Assembly: GCF_010747475.1 (NCBI RefSeq)
Contig: NZ_VSLZ01000005.1
Span: 1 to 64,000, forward strand
DNA: 64,000 bases
DNA from: Halorussus sp. MSC15.2
GTDB taxonomy: Archaea > Halobacteriota > Halobacteria > Halobacteriales > Haladaptataceae
Direction of reading: 5' to 3'
Shown here in pieces: positions 54,266 to 63,633 of this stretch. A program made the translations under genes and the position numbers. Every line of letters begins with the position of its first letter. The stretch's first letter is position 1. Below the pieces are notes generated by a model, which was not told where the DNA came from, searched no databases, and worked only from the letters and a program-made list of their open reading frames with translations.

Positions 54266-55414
54266 ATGAGCGAATCACAGACCGCGACGACAGCGACCGA
54301 CCTGCCCGCCAAGTTCGCCGACGCCGACGCCGCCTACCGCGACGTGGACGCCGAAATCGCCGACTACGGCGAGGAGACCGTCGAAGCGGTGGCCGACGCC
54401 TACGACCGGGCGACCGACCTCCTCGACCGCTACGAGGGGCAGGCGACCGGCACGGGTAAGGAGAACTTCAGGAACTTCATCAAGTTTCAGGAGAAGTTCG
54501 CGTCGCTGGTCGAGGGCCTGCCCGACGACCTCCCCGAGCGCGACGCCTTCGAGGCCGCCAACGACCGATTCGACAAGCGCCGACTCAGCGACGAGGACTT
54601 CGAGCGCGCCCGCGACGACCTCAAACCCGCGGGCGAGGTCGCCGGACTCCTCGCCGAGCGGGCGGCGGCGCTCGAACGCTACCACGAGGTGCGACGCGAC
54701 GTGGGCCACGCCATCGCGGACCTCCGCGACGAAATCGCCGAGCGCGAGCGACTGGTGGAACTCGGCGACGCCGACCTCGACGCGCCGGTCGAGGAGATTC
54801 GAGACCCCATCGAGCGCTACGACGAGTCCGTGAGCGAGGCGTTCGAGGCGTTCAAGTCGGAGGCCAGCGCCCGCGAGGTGCTGGAGTTCGTGGCTACGAC
54901 AGACGACTACCCGCTGGTCGAGTTCGACGACCCGCCCGAGACGCTCCGAGAGTACGTCCGGAACAACGAGACCGGGACCGAACCCATCTCGGAGTTACTG
55001 AAGTACGCCCGGTACTCCAACTCGAAACTCGACCACTACGTCGAGAGTCCCGCCGCGCTGAAGCGCGCGGTGGCGACTAACGAGACGTATCTCGAACGAC
55101 TCGACGCCGAACCGCTGCAACTCGAATGGCCGCCCCGGCCCGCCGCGGAACTGCGCTGGCGCGTCGAGGAACTGGTGTCGGTCGTCTCGCGGTTCGCGCC
55201 CGACGAGGTAGTCGCGGACCTGCGCGAGGTCCTGTCGGTGGTCCACGACGCCGAGCGGTTCGAGCGCCTGCGGACCGCCGCGGAGGCGAAGACCGAACTC
55301 TCCGACGCGGAGCGCGAGAAGGTGGCGAGCGGTGCGGTCGAGGACGAACTGGCCGACCTGCGCGAGCAGAAAGAACTGTTAGAAGAGGCGCTGGCGGAGT
55401 ATCCCGAGCGATAG
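54266..55414 (+). CDS. conserved haloarchaeal helical protein, DUF7118-like
   Basis: The 382-residue protein is almost wholly helical and highly charged, with coiled-coil-like stretches in residues 120-200 and 320-380. It starts 'MSESQTATTATDLPAKFADA'. No enzyme motif is visible. I remember a haloarchaeal family of this kind (DUF7118). A structural or DNA-associated role is possible but unproven. It follows hisI by 28 bases and converges on glmM. Confidence 0.72.
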   Translation: MSESQTATTATDLPAKFADADAAYRDVDAEIADYGEETVEAVADAYDRATDLLDRYEGQATGTGKENFRNFIKFQEKFASLVEGLPDDLPERDAFEAANDRFDKRRLSDEDFERARDDLKPAGEVAGLLAERAAALERYHEVRRDVGHAIADLRDEIAERERLVELGDADLDAPVEEIRDPIERYDESVSEAFEAFKSEASAREVLEFVATTDDYPLVEFDDPPETLREYVRNNETGTEPISELLKYARYSNSKLDHYVESPAALKRAVATNETYLERLDAEPLQLEWPPRPAAELRWRVEELVSVVSRFAPDEVVADLREVLSVVHDAERFERLRTAAEAKTELSDAEREKVASGAVEDELADLREQKELLEEALAEYPER

Positions 55415-55419
55415 CGGTC

Positions 55420-56784
55420 TCAGACCTCTGCTTTCGCCGCCCGCAACTGGCCTTCGAGTTCCTCGGCCAGTTCCTCGGCGCGGGCCTCGTCGCGGGCCTC
55501 GGCGTAGATGCGGACCATCGGTTCGGTGCCGCTGGGCCGGGCCAGCACCCACGCGTCGCCGTAATCGACGCGATAGCCGTCGAGCGTCGTGGTGTCGGCC
55601 TCCGAGTTCCGGGCCTCGCGTTCGGCCGCGTCCAGCAGGGCCTCGCGCTCGGCGTCGTCGTCGTACTCGATGTTGATGCGGACGTTGTGGTAGCCGTCGT
55701 AGGGCGCGACGACCTCGCTTGCCGGGCGGTCGGCGAGGAGTTCGAGGAACTGCGCGGCGGTGTAGGCACCGTCGCGCGCGAGTCGGTAGTTCGGGAAGAA
55801 GATGCCACCGTTGCCCTCGCCGGCGACCGGGACGGACTTGCCCTGACTCTGGAGTTCGCGGATTCGGGTGATGATGTTGGTCGAACCGATGGGCGTGAGT
55901 TCGAGGTAGGCGTCCCGCTCGTCGGCCACGTCCACGAGGCGCTGGGAGACGTTGACCGCCGAGACGACCGAGTCGCCGGCGTCGAGTTTCGCGGCGGCGA
56001 GCGCCGCGAGCGTGGCGTCGCCCTCGACGTACTCGCCGTTCTCGTCGTAGAAGATGGCGCGGTCGGCGTCGCCGTCGTGGGCGATTCCCACGTCGGCGTC
56101 GGTCGCCTCCACGAGTCGGCCGAGGTCGCCGAGGTTCTCCGGGACGGGTTCGGGGTCCCGACCCGGGAAGTGGCCGTCGGGTTGGCTGTTGGCGGTGACG
56201 ACTCGACAGCCAAGTTTGCGGAAGAACTCCGGGGTGGTGAGCGAACCAGCGCCGTGGCCGGGGTCCAGCGCGACCGTGAGGTCGGCGTCGGCGATTTTCT
56301 CGCGGTCCACCGCGTCGAGCAGGCCGTCGACGTACGCGCGGCGAGCGCCCTCGACGTGGCGGCTCTCGCCGGTCTCGCTCCAGCGGGCGGTGTCGAACTT
56401 CTCGGCGAGGAACTTCTGTTCGATGCGCTCTAGCTCTTCGACCGCGAGTTCCACCCCGTCGTCCCCGATTAGCTTGACGCCGTTGTACTGCGGCGGGTTG
56501 TGCGAAGCGGTTATCATCACGACGGGAGTCTCCTCGCGCTCGGCGTAGGCCTGCGCGCCCGGCGTCGGGATGATTCCGAGTCTGTCAACGTCTGCGCCGA
56601 CGCTGGCGAGACCGCTGGCGGCGGCGTCCGAGAGCATCTTTCCGGTCGCGCGAGTGTCCCGAGCGACCCCCACTCGGTCGGCCCGCCACACCGTCCCCGC
56701 GGCCTTGGCGACTTTAAGTACGAACTCGGGGGTCAGCGCCTCGTTGGCGACCCCGCGAGTACCACTGGACCCGAACACTTTCAT
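55420..56784 (-). CDS. glmM: phosphoglucosamine/phosphohexomutase
   Basis: The 454-residue protein has the phosphohexomutase motifs: 'MKVFGSSGTRGVANEALTPE', the phosphoserine Ser94 in 'ITASHNPPQYNG', the metal loop 'HDGDADRAIF', and the phosphate-binding 'ARPSGTEPMVRIYAEA'. GlmM makes glucosamine-1-phosphate for UDP-GlcNAc, although archaeal family members also handle mannose or glucose phosphates. ATG 56784 is the family start. Confidence 0.92.
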   Translation of the reverse strand: MKVFGSSGTRGVANEALTPEFVLKVAKAAGTVWRADRVGVARDTRATGKMLSDAAASGLASVGADVDRLGIIPTPGAQAYAEREETPVVMITASHNPPQYNGVKLIGDDGVELAVEELERIEQKFLAEKFDTARWSETGESRHVEGARRAYVDGLLDAVDREKIADADLTVALDPGHGAGSLTTPEFFRKLGCRVVTANSQPDGHFPGRDPEPVPENLGDLGRLVEATDADVGIAHDGDADRAIFYDENGEYVEGDATLAALAAAKLDAGDSVVSAVNVSQRLVDVADERDAYLELTPIGSTNIITRIRELQSQGKSVPVAGEGNGGIFFPNYRLARDGAYTAAQFLELLADRPASEVVAPYDGYHNVRINIEYDDDAEREALLDAAEREARNSEADTTTLDGYRVDYGDAWVLARPSGTEPMVRIYAEARDEARAEELAEELEGQLRAAKAEV

Positions 56785-57310
56785 GTCCGAGGGTGAGGAC
56801 CCGCGGGCAAAAGTTATTCCGGAGCGCGACGCGGTGAGGGAGTGGTTCACGGTCGGGAGATAGGCCCACCTCACCGGCGAAAATACCCCGCAATCGAGCG
56901 TGAATCGACGGTTTCCGAGGGCGGCGACCGGGAGAGTGAAATCGGTCTAACGTTTCCCGGAACGTCCGCCCGCACCCGGACCGCGCCGCCCGGGACTACC
57001 GACCGGTTCACTTCTCCGCAAACCTCGAATTACGCCGACCTCAGCAGACCCCGGGTTGCCCGACCTCCGCAAACCACGGGACGCGCCGCGAGCGCGGTCG
57101 TGCGCTCGCAAGCGGGGAGGCACGGGGCGCGGTCGCGGTGCCGTGTTGTCCGGTGCAGTTGCGGTCCGATTCGCTCAAACGGTAACTAGCCGTCCCGATA
57201 GAACGGTTCCGGTCGCGCGTTGGCGGTCGCCGCGGTCGTCAGGGGACTCGCCGAGTGGAGCGTCGGACGCAATCCGAACGTTTTCACTCCCCCGCGACGC
57301 CCGTTCGAGC
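56785..57310. other. 526-base intergenic region with repeat copy D and short tandem pattern
   Basis: No gene is seen. At 57100-57190 (reverse orientation) lies a degenerate copy of module 1 of the dispersed repeat: 'ggggagg', 'ggtgcagttgcggt', and the tail 'gctcaaacggtaactagc'. Just before it, 'ctccgca' or close variants recur at 57014, 57040 and 57065, a weak ~25-base tandem pattern. Confidence 0.5.
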
Positions 57311-58229
57311 ATGGGCATCAGCATCGACGAGAAGCGGGTGTACGACGCCAGCGAGGGACGACGCCGGTGTACGTCGTCGGCGAGTTCGGCGTCGCCCGCG
57401 TGAACACCTCCGACGACCTCGTGGGCGAGTTCGGACTGGCCCACCAGTGTTCGGCCCGCGACGCGCGGGCGCGGACGGTCGCCTCGCGGTCGCGACCGAC
57501 GAGGACGTGCTGGTCGGCGTGTTCGGCGACGGAGACGCGGACGAAAGTGAGAGTACGGGCGACGCGGAAAGCGAGAGCCAGAGCGAGGCCGACGCGGACC
57601 CGGAACCCGAACGGTTCCACGGTCTCGGCGTCGGCCCGGCCGCGGCGGTCGGATTCGTCGGGGACGGCGGACTGCTCGTCGCCAGCGACGACGGGACCGT
57701 CCTCCGCGGCGGCGAGGGCGATTGGACCGAACTCGGCGAACTGGCCGACGTGCGGGCCATCGACGGCGAGTTCGTCGCCGCGGCGTCGGGCGTCTACCGG
57801 GCGACCGGCGACGAACTGCGCCACGTCGGTCTCGAAGACGCCCGGGACGTGGCCGGGGGTGCAGTCCCGCTGGCGGCGACCGGCGAGGGTCTCTACCGAC
57901 TCGGGAACGGGTGGCTGGACGAACTCGACGGCGAGTTCCGCGCGGTCAGCGCCGCCGCCGAACCTCGAACGGAGGACGCCGGGACGGAGACCGGCGGAAC
58001 GGGACCGCTCGGGTGGGCACACGCCGCGGGCGAGAACGGCCTGTTCGCCCGCGAGAACGGCGAGTGGGCCGAGGCGGCGCTACCGGTCGAGGAGCGCGTG
58101 GTCGCGGTGGACCACGGCGAGGGGGCCTACGCGGTCACCGCGAACGGGACGTTCCTGCTGTCGGTCGGTGACGGGTGGCGACACCAGATACTCGGTCTCC
58201 GGGGCGTGCGTGCCGTCGCCGCGCCGTAG
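57311..58229 (+). pseudogene. beta-propeller protein (HVO_0234-like) with two apparent 1-base frameshifts
   Basis: Three frames hold consecutive parts: 'MGISIDEKRVYDASEG' from ATG 57311; 'TTPVYVVGEFGVARVNTSDD' through about 57470; and then 'DGRLAVATDEDVLVGVFGDG' to 58229. Adding one base at the GGG 57355-57357 and one near 57470 links them and gives 307 codons including stop. The rebuilt protein has repeated blades ('DVRAIDGEFVAAASGVYR', 'DARDVAGGAVPLAATGEGLYR') separated by an acidic Ser/Glu insert. I recognise a haloarchaeal family known to me as HVO_0234-like. Function unknown; the breaks look like base-call errors. Confidence 0.75.
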
Positions 58230-58336
58230 GCAGAGCGACAGTCGGGGTCCGAGGCCGCTCCGGCCGCGTTCGGCGACGGAAGTGAGACGGTCTCGGATTG
58301 AAAACCGATTTACCCGCCGACGTACACCCCTCGCAC

Positions 58337-59194
58337 ATGATTATCAGCGGGTCAACCTCGCAGGTCCTCGCGGCCGAACTCGCGGCCGAGTTGGACGAAC
58401 CCCTCGCCAGCGTCGAGTACGACCGATTCCCGGACGGCGAACTGCTGGCGGCCGCGCCCGGGTTCGCAGAGTCCGACGACGACCGGGCCGTCGTCGTCGC
58501 TTCGACCGTCTCCGCGGAGGCCCATGTCGAACTGCTCCAGCTGCAGGACGCCGCCCGCGAGTGGGGCGCGTCGGAGGTCGTGACCGTCCTGCCGTACATG
58601 GGCTACGCCCGGCAGGACGAGGCCTTCGAGGCGGGCCACCCGGTCTCGGCCCGGGCGGTCGCCCGCGCCATCTCCTCGGGCACCGACCGCGTGCTGACGG
58701 TCAACCCCCACGAGAACGCGGTCTGTGACTTCTTCGAGGTGCCCGCCGAACCCGTGGACGCCGCCGGACGACTCGCCGACCCGCTCCCGGCCGACCTCTC
58801 GGACCCCGTCTTCCTCTCGCCCGACGAGGGCGCGCTCGACATCGCCGCGACGGTCCGGGACGCCTACGGCGCTGGCGACACCGACTACTTCGAGAAGACG
58901 CGCCACTCCGGCACCGAAGTAGAACTGACTCCGAGCGACACCGACGTGTCGGGCCGCGACGTGGTCGTGACCGACGACATCATCGCCACCGGGTCCACGA
59001 TGTCCGGCGCGGTCGAGATTCTGGCGGCGAAGGGGGCCTCGCGGGTGTTCGTGACCTGCGTCCATCCGATGCTGGCGTCGAACGCGGTGACGAAGCTATC
59101 GAAGGCGGGCGTCGAGGCGATTTGCGGGACCGATACGATTGAACGACCTGTGAGCGAGGTGTCGGTCGCGCCCGCAATCGCGGAGCAGTTGTAG
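58337..59194 (+). CDS. prs: ribose-phosphate pyrophosphokinase
   Basis: The 285-residue protein is a full-length archaeal PRPP synthase: 'MIISGSTSQVLAAELAAEL', 'RFPDGELLAAAPG', 'LPYMGYARQDEAFEAGHPVS', and the PRPP loop 'VVVTDDIIATGSTM'. It makes PRPP for histidine, purine and pyrimidine synthesis. ATG 58337 is the family start; an upstream Met adds a non-family leader. Confidence 0.96.
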   Translation: MIISGSTSQVLAAELAAELDEPLASVEYDRFPDGELLAAAPGFAESDDDRAVVVASTVSAEAHVELLQLQDAAREWGASEVVTVLPYMGYARQDEAFEAGHPVSARAVARAISSGTDRVLTVNPHENAVCDFFEVPAEPVDAAGRLADPLPADLSDPVFLSPDEGALDIAATVRDAYGAGDTDYFEKTRHSGTEVELTPSDTDVSGRDVVVTDDIIATGSTMSGAVEILAAKGASRVFVTCVHPMLASNAVTKLSKAGVEAICGTDTIERPVSEVSVAPAIAEQL

Positions 59195-59376
59195 GAGCGC
59201 TTCGGTGGCAATTTGGGGAGATAGGGGAGGGCCGTGGTGATGGGCCAGTGGCATTCGGGTCTCGTGAGATTCGGAACGATTCGATTGCAGTCATGCTAAC
59301 TCTTCGCAGTCGCCCGGAAGGTTATTCGAGACATGGGGGTCAACAACTCCTTGTTCGTAGACCGAGTAACGGAGCT

Positions 59377-59526
59377 ATGGGCATCTCGGACAACTTGGAG
59401 GAAGTGGAACCGACGATACTCATCGGAATCGGGTTTATCCTCTTTCTAATTCCCGAGCCTGCGACCTCTACGCTCGGTATCGGGTTGATGTTGTTGGGTA
59501 TCGTCTGGTGGATTCAGTGGGCGTAA
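59377..59526 (+). CDS. 49-residue membrane protein
   Basis: The peptide 'MGISDNLEEVEPTILIGIGF' continues into two hydrophobic stretches and ends 'VWWIQWA'. A 'ggag' sits a few bases before the ATG. Third-position bias toward G/C is weaker than in core genes, and the surrounding kilobase is AT-richer. Longer openings upstream (to 59248) have no supporting sequence. No family name. Confidence 0.55.
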   Translation: MGISDNLEEVEPTILIGIGFILFLIPEPATSTLGIGLMLLGIVWWIQWA

Positions 59527-59639
59527 TCGAGGGAACAGCCGTTGCTGGATACGCACTCGGAAATGCATCGGTTGCCGGACGAACGCTCTACGCGTTTCGT
59601 GGCGGCGAGACGAGCGCCGAATCTGTGGTGCGAACGTAG
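59517..59639 (+). CDS. 40-residue possible small protein overlapping the previous gene
   Basis: A GTG at 59517, inside the last codons of the previous gene, opens a frame of 'GVIEGTAVAGYALGNASVAG' and 'RTLYAFRGG' ending at TAG 59637-59639. The overlap is suggestive of coupling, and the Gly/Ala pattern resembles a short membrane or gas-vesicle-like helix, but no homologue is known to me. It may be chance or a gene remnant. Confidence 0.2.
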   Translation: MGVIEGTAVAGYALGNASVAGRTLYAFRGGETSAESVVRT

Positions 59640-59706
59640 CGAACTCCTCGGAAGAGTTTGGGGCATGGGAGAAATCTTATTGAGAATGACTGACGGCTCG
59701 GTAATA

Positions 59707-60120
59707 ATGCCCTCCTCTCGGCGGACGTTCCTGACCGCGGTCGGTACGGGTCTAACGGTCGGGCTAAGTGGATGTACTGACGCGGGAAACCGACCAGTTT
59801 CTCTTTCCGTGTCGAATCTCACGCAAGAGAGTTACTCACTCTTTATCGAGATTCTCCCAGCGGATATAGAGCAGGACCTCTCTGAGAAGCAGTTGTTTGC
59901 AGAATGGATTGACGTCGGTAGAGACGACGAAGCATATACGGAGAGAGAGAACGTCTTCGACGCGGTAAAGGCGCTCGTTCGAGTGAAGAACGAGAGTGGA
60001 TACATTTGCGAGTACACCTTCGTTCCCGACTGTCCCGATTCAGAAACGGGTGAACACATCGAAATCACCCTCGTCTCGGAGAACACGGCAACGGTGACAC
60101 AGAACTGGTGCAGAACATAA
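59707..60120 (+). CDS. Tat lipoprotein of unknown function
   Basis: The 137-residue protein starts 'MPSSRRTFLTAVGTGLTVGL' with lipobox 'LSGC', followed by an immunoglobulin-like beta domain with cysteines in 'GYICEYTFVPDCPD' and near the end. ATG 59707 is preferred: 'tcttattg' at 59675-59682 is a TATA-like box 25-32 bases upstream and the Tat motif is complete. It lies in an AT-richer pocket (59.2-60.2 kb), unlike its neighbours, so horizontal acquisition is possible. Confidence 0.72.
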   Translation: MPSSRRTFLTAVGTGLTVGLSGCTDAGNRPVSLSVSNLTQESYSLFIEILPADIEQDLSEKQLFAEWIDVGRDDEAYTERENVFDAVKALVRVKNESGYICEYTFVPDCPDSETGEHIEITLVSENTATVTQNWCRT

Positions 60121-60313
60121 TAGTCTCCGCTGAGATATTCCAAGTAACTACCGAGAATACGAGTCGGTTAGCATACGCTCTGTATTTAGCACGCCGTTCT
60201 AGATAGCCACTCGCGGATATCTCCAAAACGGCAAGTACGCCCTCGCTTACTCGAACTTCACCCCCTCCGAGAGCCGCCGGAGCCGAAACGGCGGGACTCC
60301 GTCGGCTCCGACC

Positions 60314-63300
60314 CTACGCCTCGGCTTCCGCCAGCGGCGCGACGGCAATCTCCATCTCGACGCCTTCCACGTCCCACGTCTTCCGGTGGCCGTCCTCCAC
60401 GTCGCCCACCTCGTCGGCGCGGACCTCGCCCTTCACGAGGTCAATGCGCTCGGCCACGAGGTCGGCCACGCGCTCGTCGTCCACGTCGAGTTCGACGCGG
60501 ACGCGCTCCTCGATGTCGAGGTCCATCTGCTTGCGCATCTCCTGCACGCGTCGGATGACCTCGCGGGCGTAGCCCTCGCTCTCGATGTCCTCGGTGAGTT
60601 CGGTGTCCACGTAGACGACGCCGCGCCGGTCGCCGTCGGTGTCGAAGCCGACGCCCGTGACGCCCTCGGGCGTCTGAGTGACGAACTCGACCATCTCGTC
60701 GGTCAGGTCCACGTCCATGCCGGTCTCGGACTCGACCGCCGCTTCGAGCGCGTCGAGGCTGGGTTCCTCGACGCGGGCGGCGTTGAGCGCCTGCATGACG
60801 CGTCCGGCGTCGTCGCCGAACGCCGGGCCGAGGACGCTCATGTCGGCCTCGGCGCTGTACTGGAGTTCGCCCCAGTCGTCGCCGGGCGCGACGACCTGAA
60901 TCTCGCGGGCGTTGAGGCGGTCGGCCAGCAGGTCGCGGTGGCGCTCGACGGCTTCCACCGTGCGGTCGTCGTCTGCGTTGACGACGACGCGCGTGACCGG
61001 CCAGCGGAGCTTGCGCTCGGCCTGCTGGCGGGCGTTCGACCCGGCCTCCTCGACGGCCCGCAGGAGCGCCACGTCGGTCTCCAACTGCTCGTCGGCCCAG
61101 TACTCGTCGGCCTCGGGCCAGTCGCACATGTGGACCGTGTCGTAGCCCGAGTCGCCGGTGAGGTTCTGGTAGACCTCCTCGGCGACAAACGGAGCGTAGG
61201 GCGCGAACAGCGTGGCGAGTTTCGACAGCACCTCGTAGAAGGTGGCGTACGCCGCCTGCTTGCTCGCGCTGTCGTCCTCCTCCCACATGCGCTCGCGGAC
61301 CACCTGAATGTAGAACCGCGACACGTCCTCGACGACGAACTCCAGCAGGACCTCCAGCGCCTTGTCCTGTCGGAACTCCTCCCAGTGGTCGGTCATCTCG
61401 CCGACGACCGACTGGAGGCGCGCCAGCACCCACTCGTCCACGAGTTCGAGGTCCTCGTCCACCGCTTCGAGGGTCGTCTCGTCCGGGTCGAAGTCGTCGA
61501 GACGCATGTACGGCAGCGGGAACCGGAACACGTTCCAGAGGATGTTGAGGTCCCGCTGCATGTTCTGCATCTCGTCCCACGAGAACCGCATGTCGTCGCC
61601 CTGCGGGTTCTGGTGGAGGAGGAACGTGCGCATCGGGTCCGCGCCGTGGCGCTCGATGGCCTCGTCGGGCGCGACGATGTTGCCGATGGACTTCGACATC
61701 TTCCGGCCGTCCTCGGCGAGCGCCCACCCGTGCATCACGACGTCGTCGTAGGGGACTTCGCCGACGGCGGCGGTGCCCATGCCGAGTTGCGACCAGAACC
61801 ACCCGCGGGTCTGGTCGTGGGCCTCCATGATGAGGTCGGCGGGCCAGAGTTCCTCGAACTGCTCTTGCTCGCTCGGGTAGTTCAGGGTACCCCACGAGGC
61901 GACCGAGGAGTCGAGCCACACGTCGAACACGTCGTCGACGCGAGTGTAGGTCGTGCCGTCCTCGGTGATGGTGAGGTCGTCTACCGTCCCCTTGTGGAGG
62001 TCCACGTCCTCGGGGTCCACGTCCTGGTCGACGCGCTCGGCCAGTTCCTCGCGAGTGCCGACGACGACCACGTCGTCCATCCCGCCGTCCCAGTTCTCCG
62101 GCGTCCAGATGGGGATGGGGATGCCCCAGTAGCGCTGGCGCGAGACGTTCCAGTCGGGCGCGTCCTCCACGAAGTCGCGGAAGCGGTTGTCCCGCGCCCA
62201 TTCGGGGTGCCACTGGCTGTCCTCGACGTTGTCGAGCAGTTCGTCCTTGATGTCGGTGATGGTGATGAACCACTGGTCGGTGACTATCTGGATGATACCC
62301 GTGTCACAGCGCCAACAGTGGCCGTAACTGTGGGTCACGGTGCCCGACGAGAGCATCAGCCCCTTCGCTTCGAGGTCGGCGACGATGTCCTCGTCGGCGT
62401 CCTTGACGTACTGTCCGGCGTACTTCCCGGCGGAGTCGCCGTAGACCCCGTCGCTCCCGACCGGACAGAAGATGTCGAGACCGAGTTCCGTGCCGCGCTC
62501 GAAGTCCTCCTCACCGTGGCCCGGCGCGGAGTGGACGAGACCGGTGCGGTCCACTTCCACGTAGTCGGCGGTGTAGACCTGTAGGGCGTCCTCGCCGGTG
62601 GCGTGGTCGGGGACCTCCTCGTCGAGCGGGTGGTCGTACTCCCAACCGACCATCTCCTCGCCGGTGAACTCGTCTTCGACCTCGTAGTCGTCGTAGCGGC
62701 CCTTCTTCAGGACCTCCTCGACGCAACCGTCCGCGAGATAGAGCACTTCTTCCTCGCCGTCTCTGGTCGCGCGGACCTGCTGGTAGGTCACGTCGCCGTC
62801 CACCGCGACGAAGGTGTTGGCGGGGATGGTCCACGGGGTCGTGGTCCAGATGACGAGGTGTCCCTCGCGCTCGCGCAGGGGGAACTTGACGTAGATGGAG
62901 GGGTCCTCGACGTCCTCGTACTCGACCTCGTTGTTGGCGATGGCGGTCTCACAGCGCGGGCACTGGGAGATGGAGCGCTGGCCCTGCTCGACAAGTCCGC
63001 GCTCGTGGGCCTGCTCGAAGCCCCACCACGCGGCCTCCATGTACTCGGGGTTCACCGTCTTGTAGGGGTCGTCCCAGTCCATCCAGACGCCGAAGGACTT
63101 GAAGTCCTCCTGAAGCCCCTCCAACTGCTCCTCGGCGAACTGCTTGCACTCCTGAATGAAGTTCTCCTCGCCGAACTCCTCGATGTCCTTCTTGTTCTCG
63201 AAGCCGAGTCGCTCCTCGACTTTCGTCTCGATGGGCAGGCCGTGCATGTCGTAGCCCGGCCGGTCGGTCACGTCGTGGCCCTGCATCCGCAGGTAGCGGA

Positions 63301-63511
63301 TGTAGGCGTCCTTCAGCGTCTTGTTCCACGTCGTGCCCATGTGGGCCGCTCCGGAGGTGTACGGCGGCCCGTCCACGAAGAAGTACGGCTCCCCGTCGGC
63401 GCGATGCTCCTTGGCCTTTCGGTAGGCGTCCACGTCGTCCCAGTAGTCGAACACCCGGTCTTCGACCTCGTGGGGTTCGTACTGGTCCGCGACTTCGCCG
63501 AACCTGCTCAT
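60314..63511 (-). CDS. ileS: isoleucyl-tRNA synthetase
   Basis: The 1065-residue class I synthetase carries a HIGH-type motif 'YTSGAAHMGTTWN' near residue 55 and 'GRKMSKSIGN' around residues 602-611, with the editing domain between, the anticodon-binding region and an archaeal/eukaryote-type C-terminus. Length and N-terminus ('MSRFGEVADQYEPHEVEDRV') fit archaeal IleRS. It charges tRNA-Ile. It stands alone. Confidence 0.98.
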   Translation of the reverse strand: MSRFGEVADQYEPHEVEDRVFDYWDDVDAYRKAKEHRADGEPYFFVDGPPYTSGAAHMGTTWNKTLKDAYIRYLRMQGHDVTDRPGYDMHGLPIETKVEERLGFENKKDIEEFGEENFIQECKQFAEEQLEGLQEDFKSFGVWMDWDDPYKTVNPEYMEAAWWGFEQAHERGLVEQGQRSISQCPRCETAIANNEVEYEDVEDPSIYVKFPLREREGHLVIWTTTPWTIPANTFVAVDGDVTYQQVRATRDGEEEVLYLADGCVEEVLKKGRYDDYEVEDEFTGEEMVGWEYDHPLDEEVPDHATGEDALQVYTADYVEVDRTGLVHSAPGHGEEDFERGTELGLDIFCPVGSDGVYGDSAGKYAGQYVKDADEDIVADLEAKGLMLSSGTVTHSYGHCWRCDTGIIQIVTDQWFITITDIKDELLDNVEDSQWHPEWARDNRFRDFVEDAPDWNVSRQRYWGIPIPIWTPENWDGGMDDVVVVGTREELAERVDQDVDPEDVDLHKGTVDDLTITEDGTTYTRVDDVFDVWLDSSVASWGTLNYPSEQEQFEELWPADLIMEAHDQTRGWFWSQLGMGTAAVGEVPYDDVVMHGWALAEDGRKMSKSIGNIVAPDEAIERHGADPMRTFLLHQNPQGDDMRFSWDEMQNMQRDLNILWNVFRFPLPYMRLDDFDPDETTLEAVDEDLELVDEWVLARLQSVVGEMTDHWEEFRQDKALEVLLEFVVEDVSRFYIQVVRERMWEEDDSASKQAAYATFYEVLSKLATLFAPYAPFVAEEVYQNLTGDSGYDTVHMCDWPEADEYWADEQLETDVALLRAVEEAGSNARQQAERKLRWPVTRVVVNADDDRTVEAVERHRDLLADRLNAREIQVVAPGDDWGELQYSAEADMSVLGPAFGDDAGRVMQALNAARVEEPSLDALEAAVESETGMDVDLTDEMVEFVTQTPEGVTGVGFDTDGDRRGVVYVDTELTEDIESEGYAREVIRRVQEMRKQMDLDIEERVRVELDVDDERVADLVAERIDLVKGEVRADEVGDVEDGHRKTWDVEGVEMEIAVAPLAEAEA

Positions 63512-63559
63512 ACCTGTTGTGTTCTTCCCCGAAGTTAAATCGGGTTCGGTTGTGCAGTC

Positions 63560-63579
63560 GCGTCTGCGCGGGCAGACGC
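63560..63579 (-). terminator. perfect 8-base-stem hairpin between the GH13-type gene and ileS
   Basis: 'gcgtctgc-gcgg-gcagacgc' is a perfect hairpin 55 bases past the stop of the reverse-strand GH13-type gene and 49 bases before ileS. It could end the first transcript, but no T-run follows, so this is weak evidence for a terminator. Confidence 0.3.
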
Positions 63580-63633
63580 AGTGTCGATGGACTCGTGGTC
63601 CCCTCCGGGTCGCGACCTACCTCCGCCGACCGA

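Noticed and set aside
60386-62584. Long forward open frame (about 730 codons) opposite ileS
   Set aside because: It is the complement of ileS coding bases with shadow composition and no recognisable domain.
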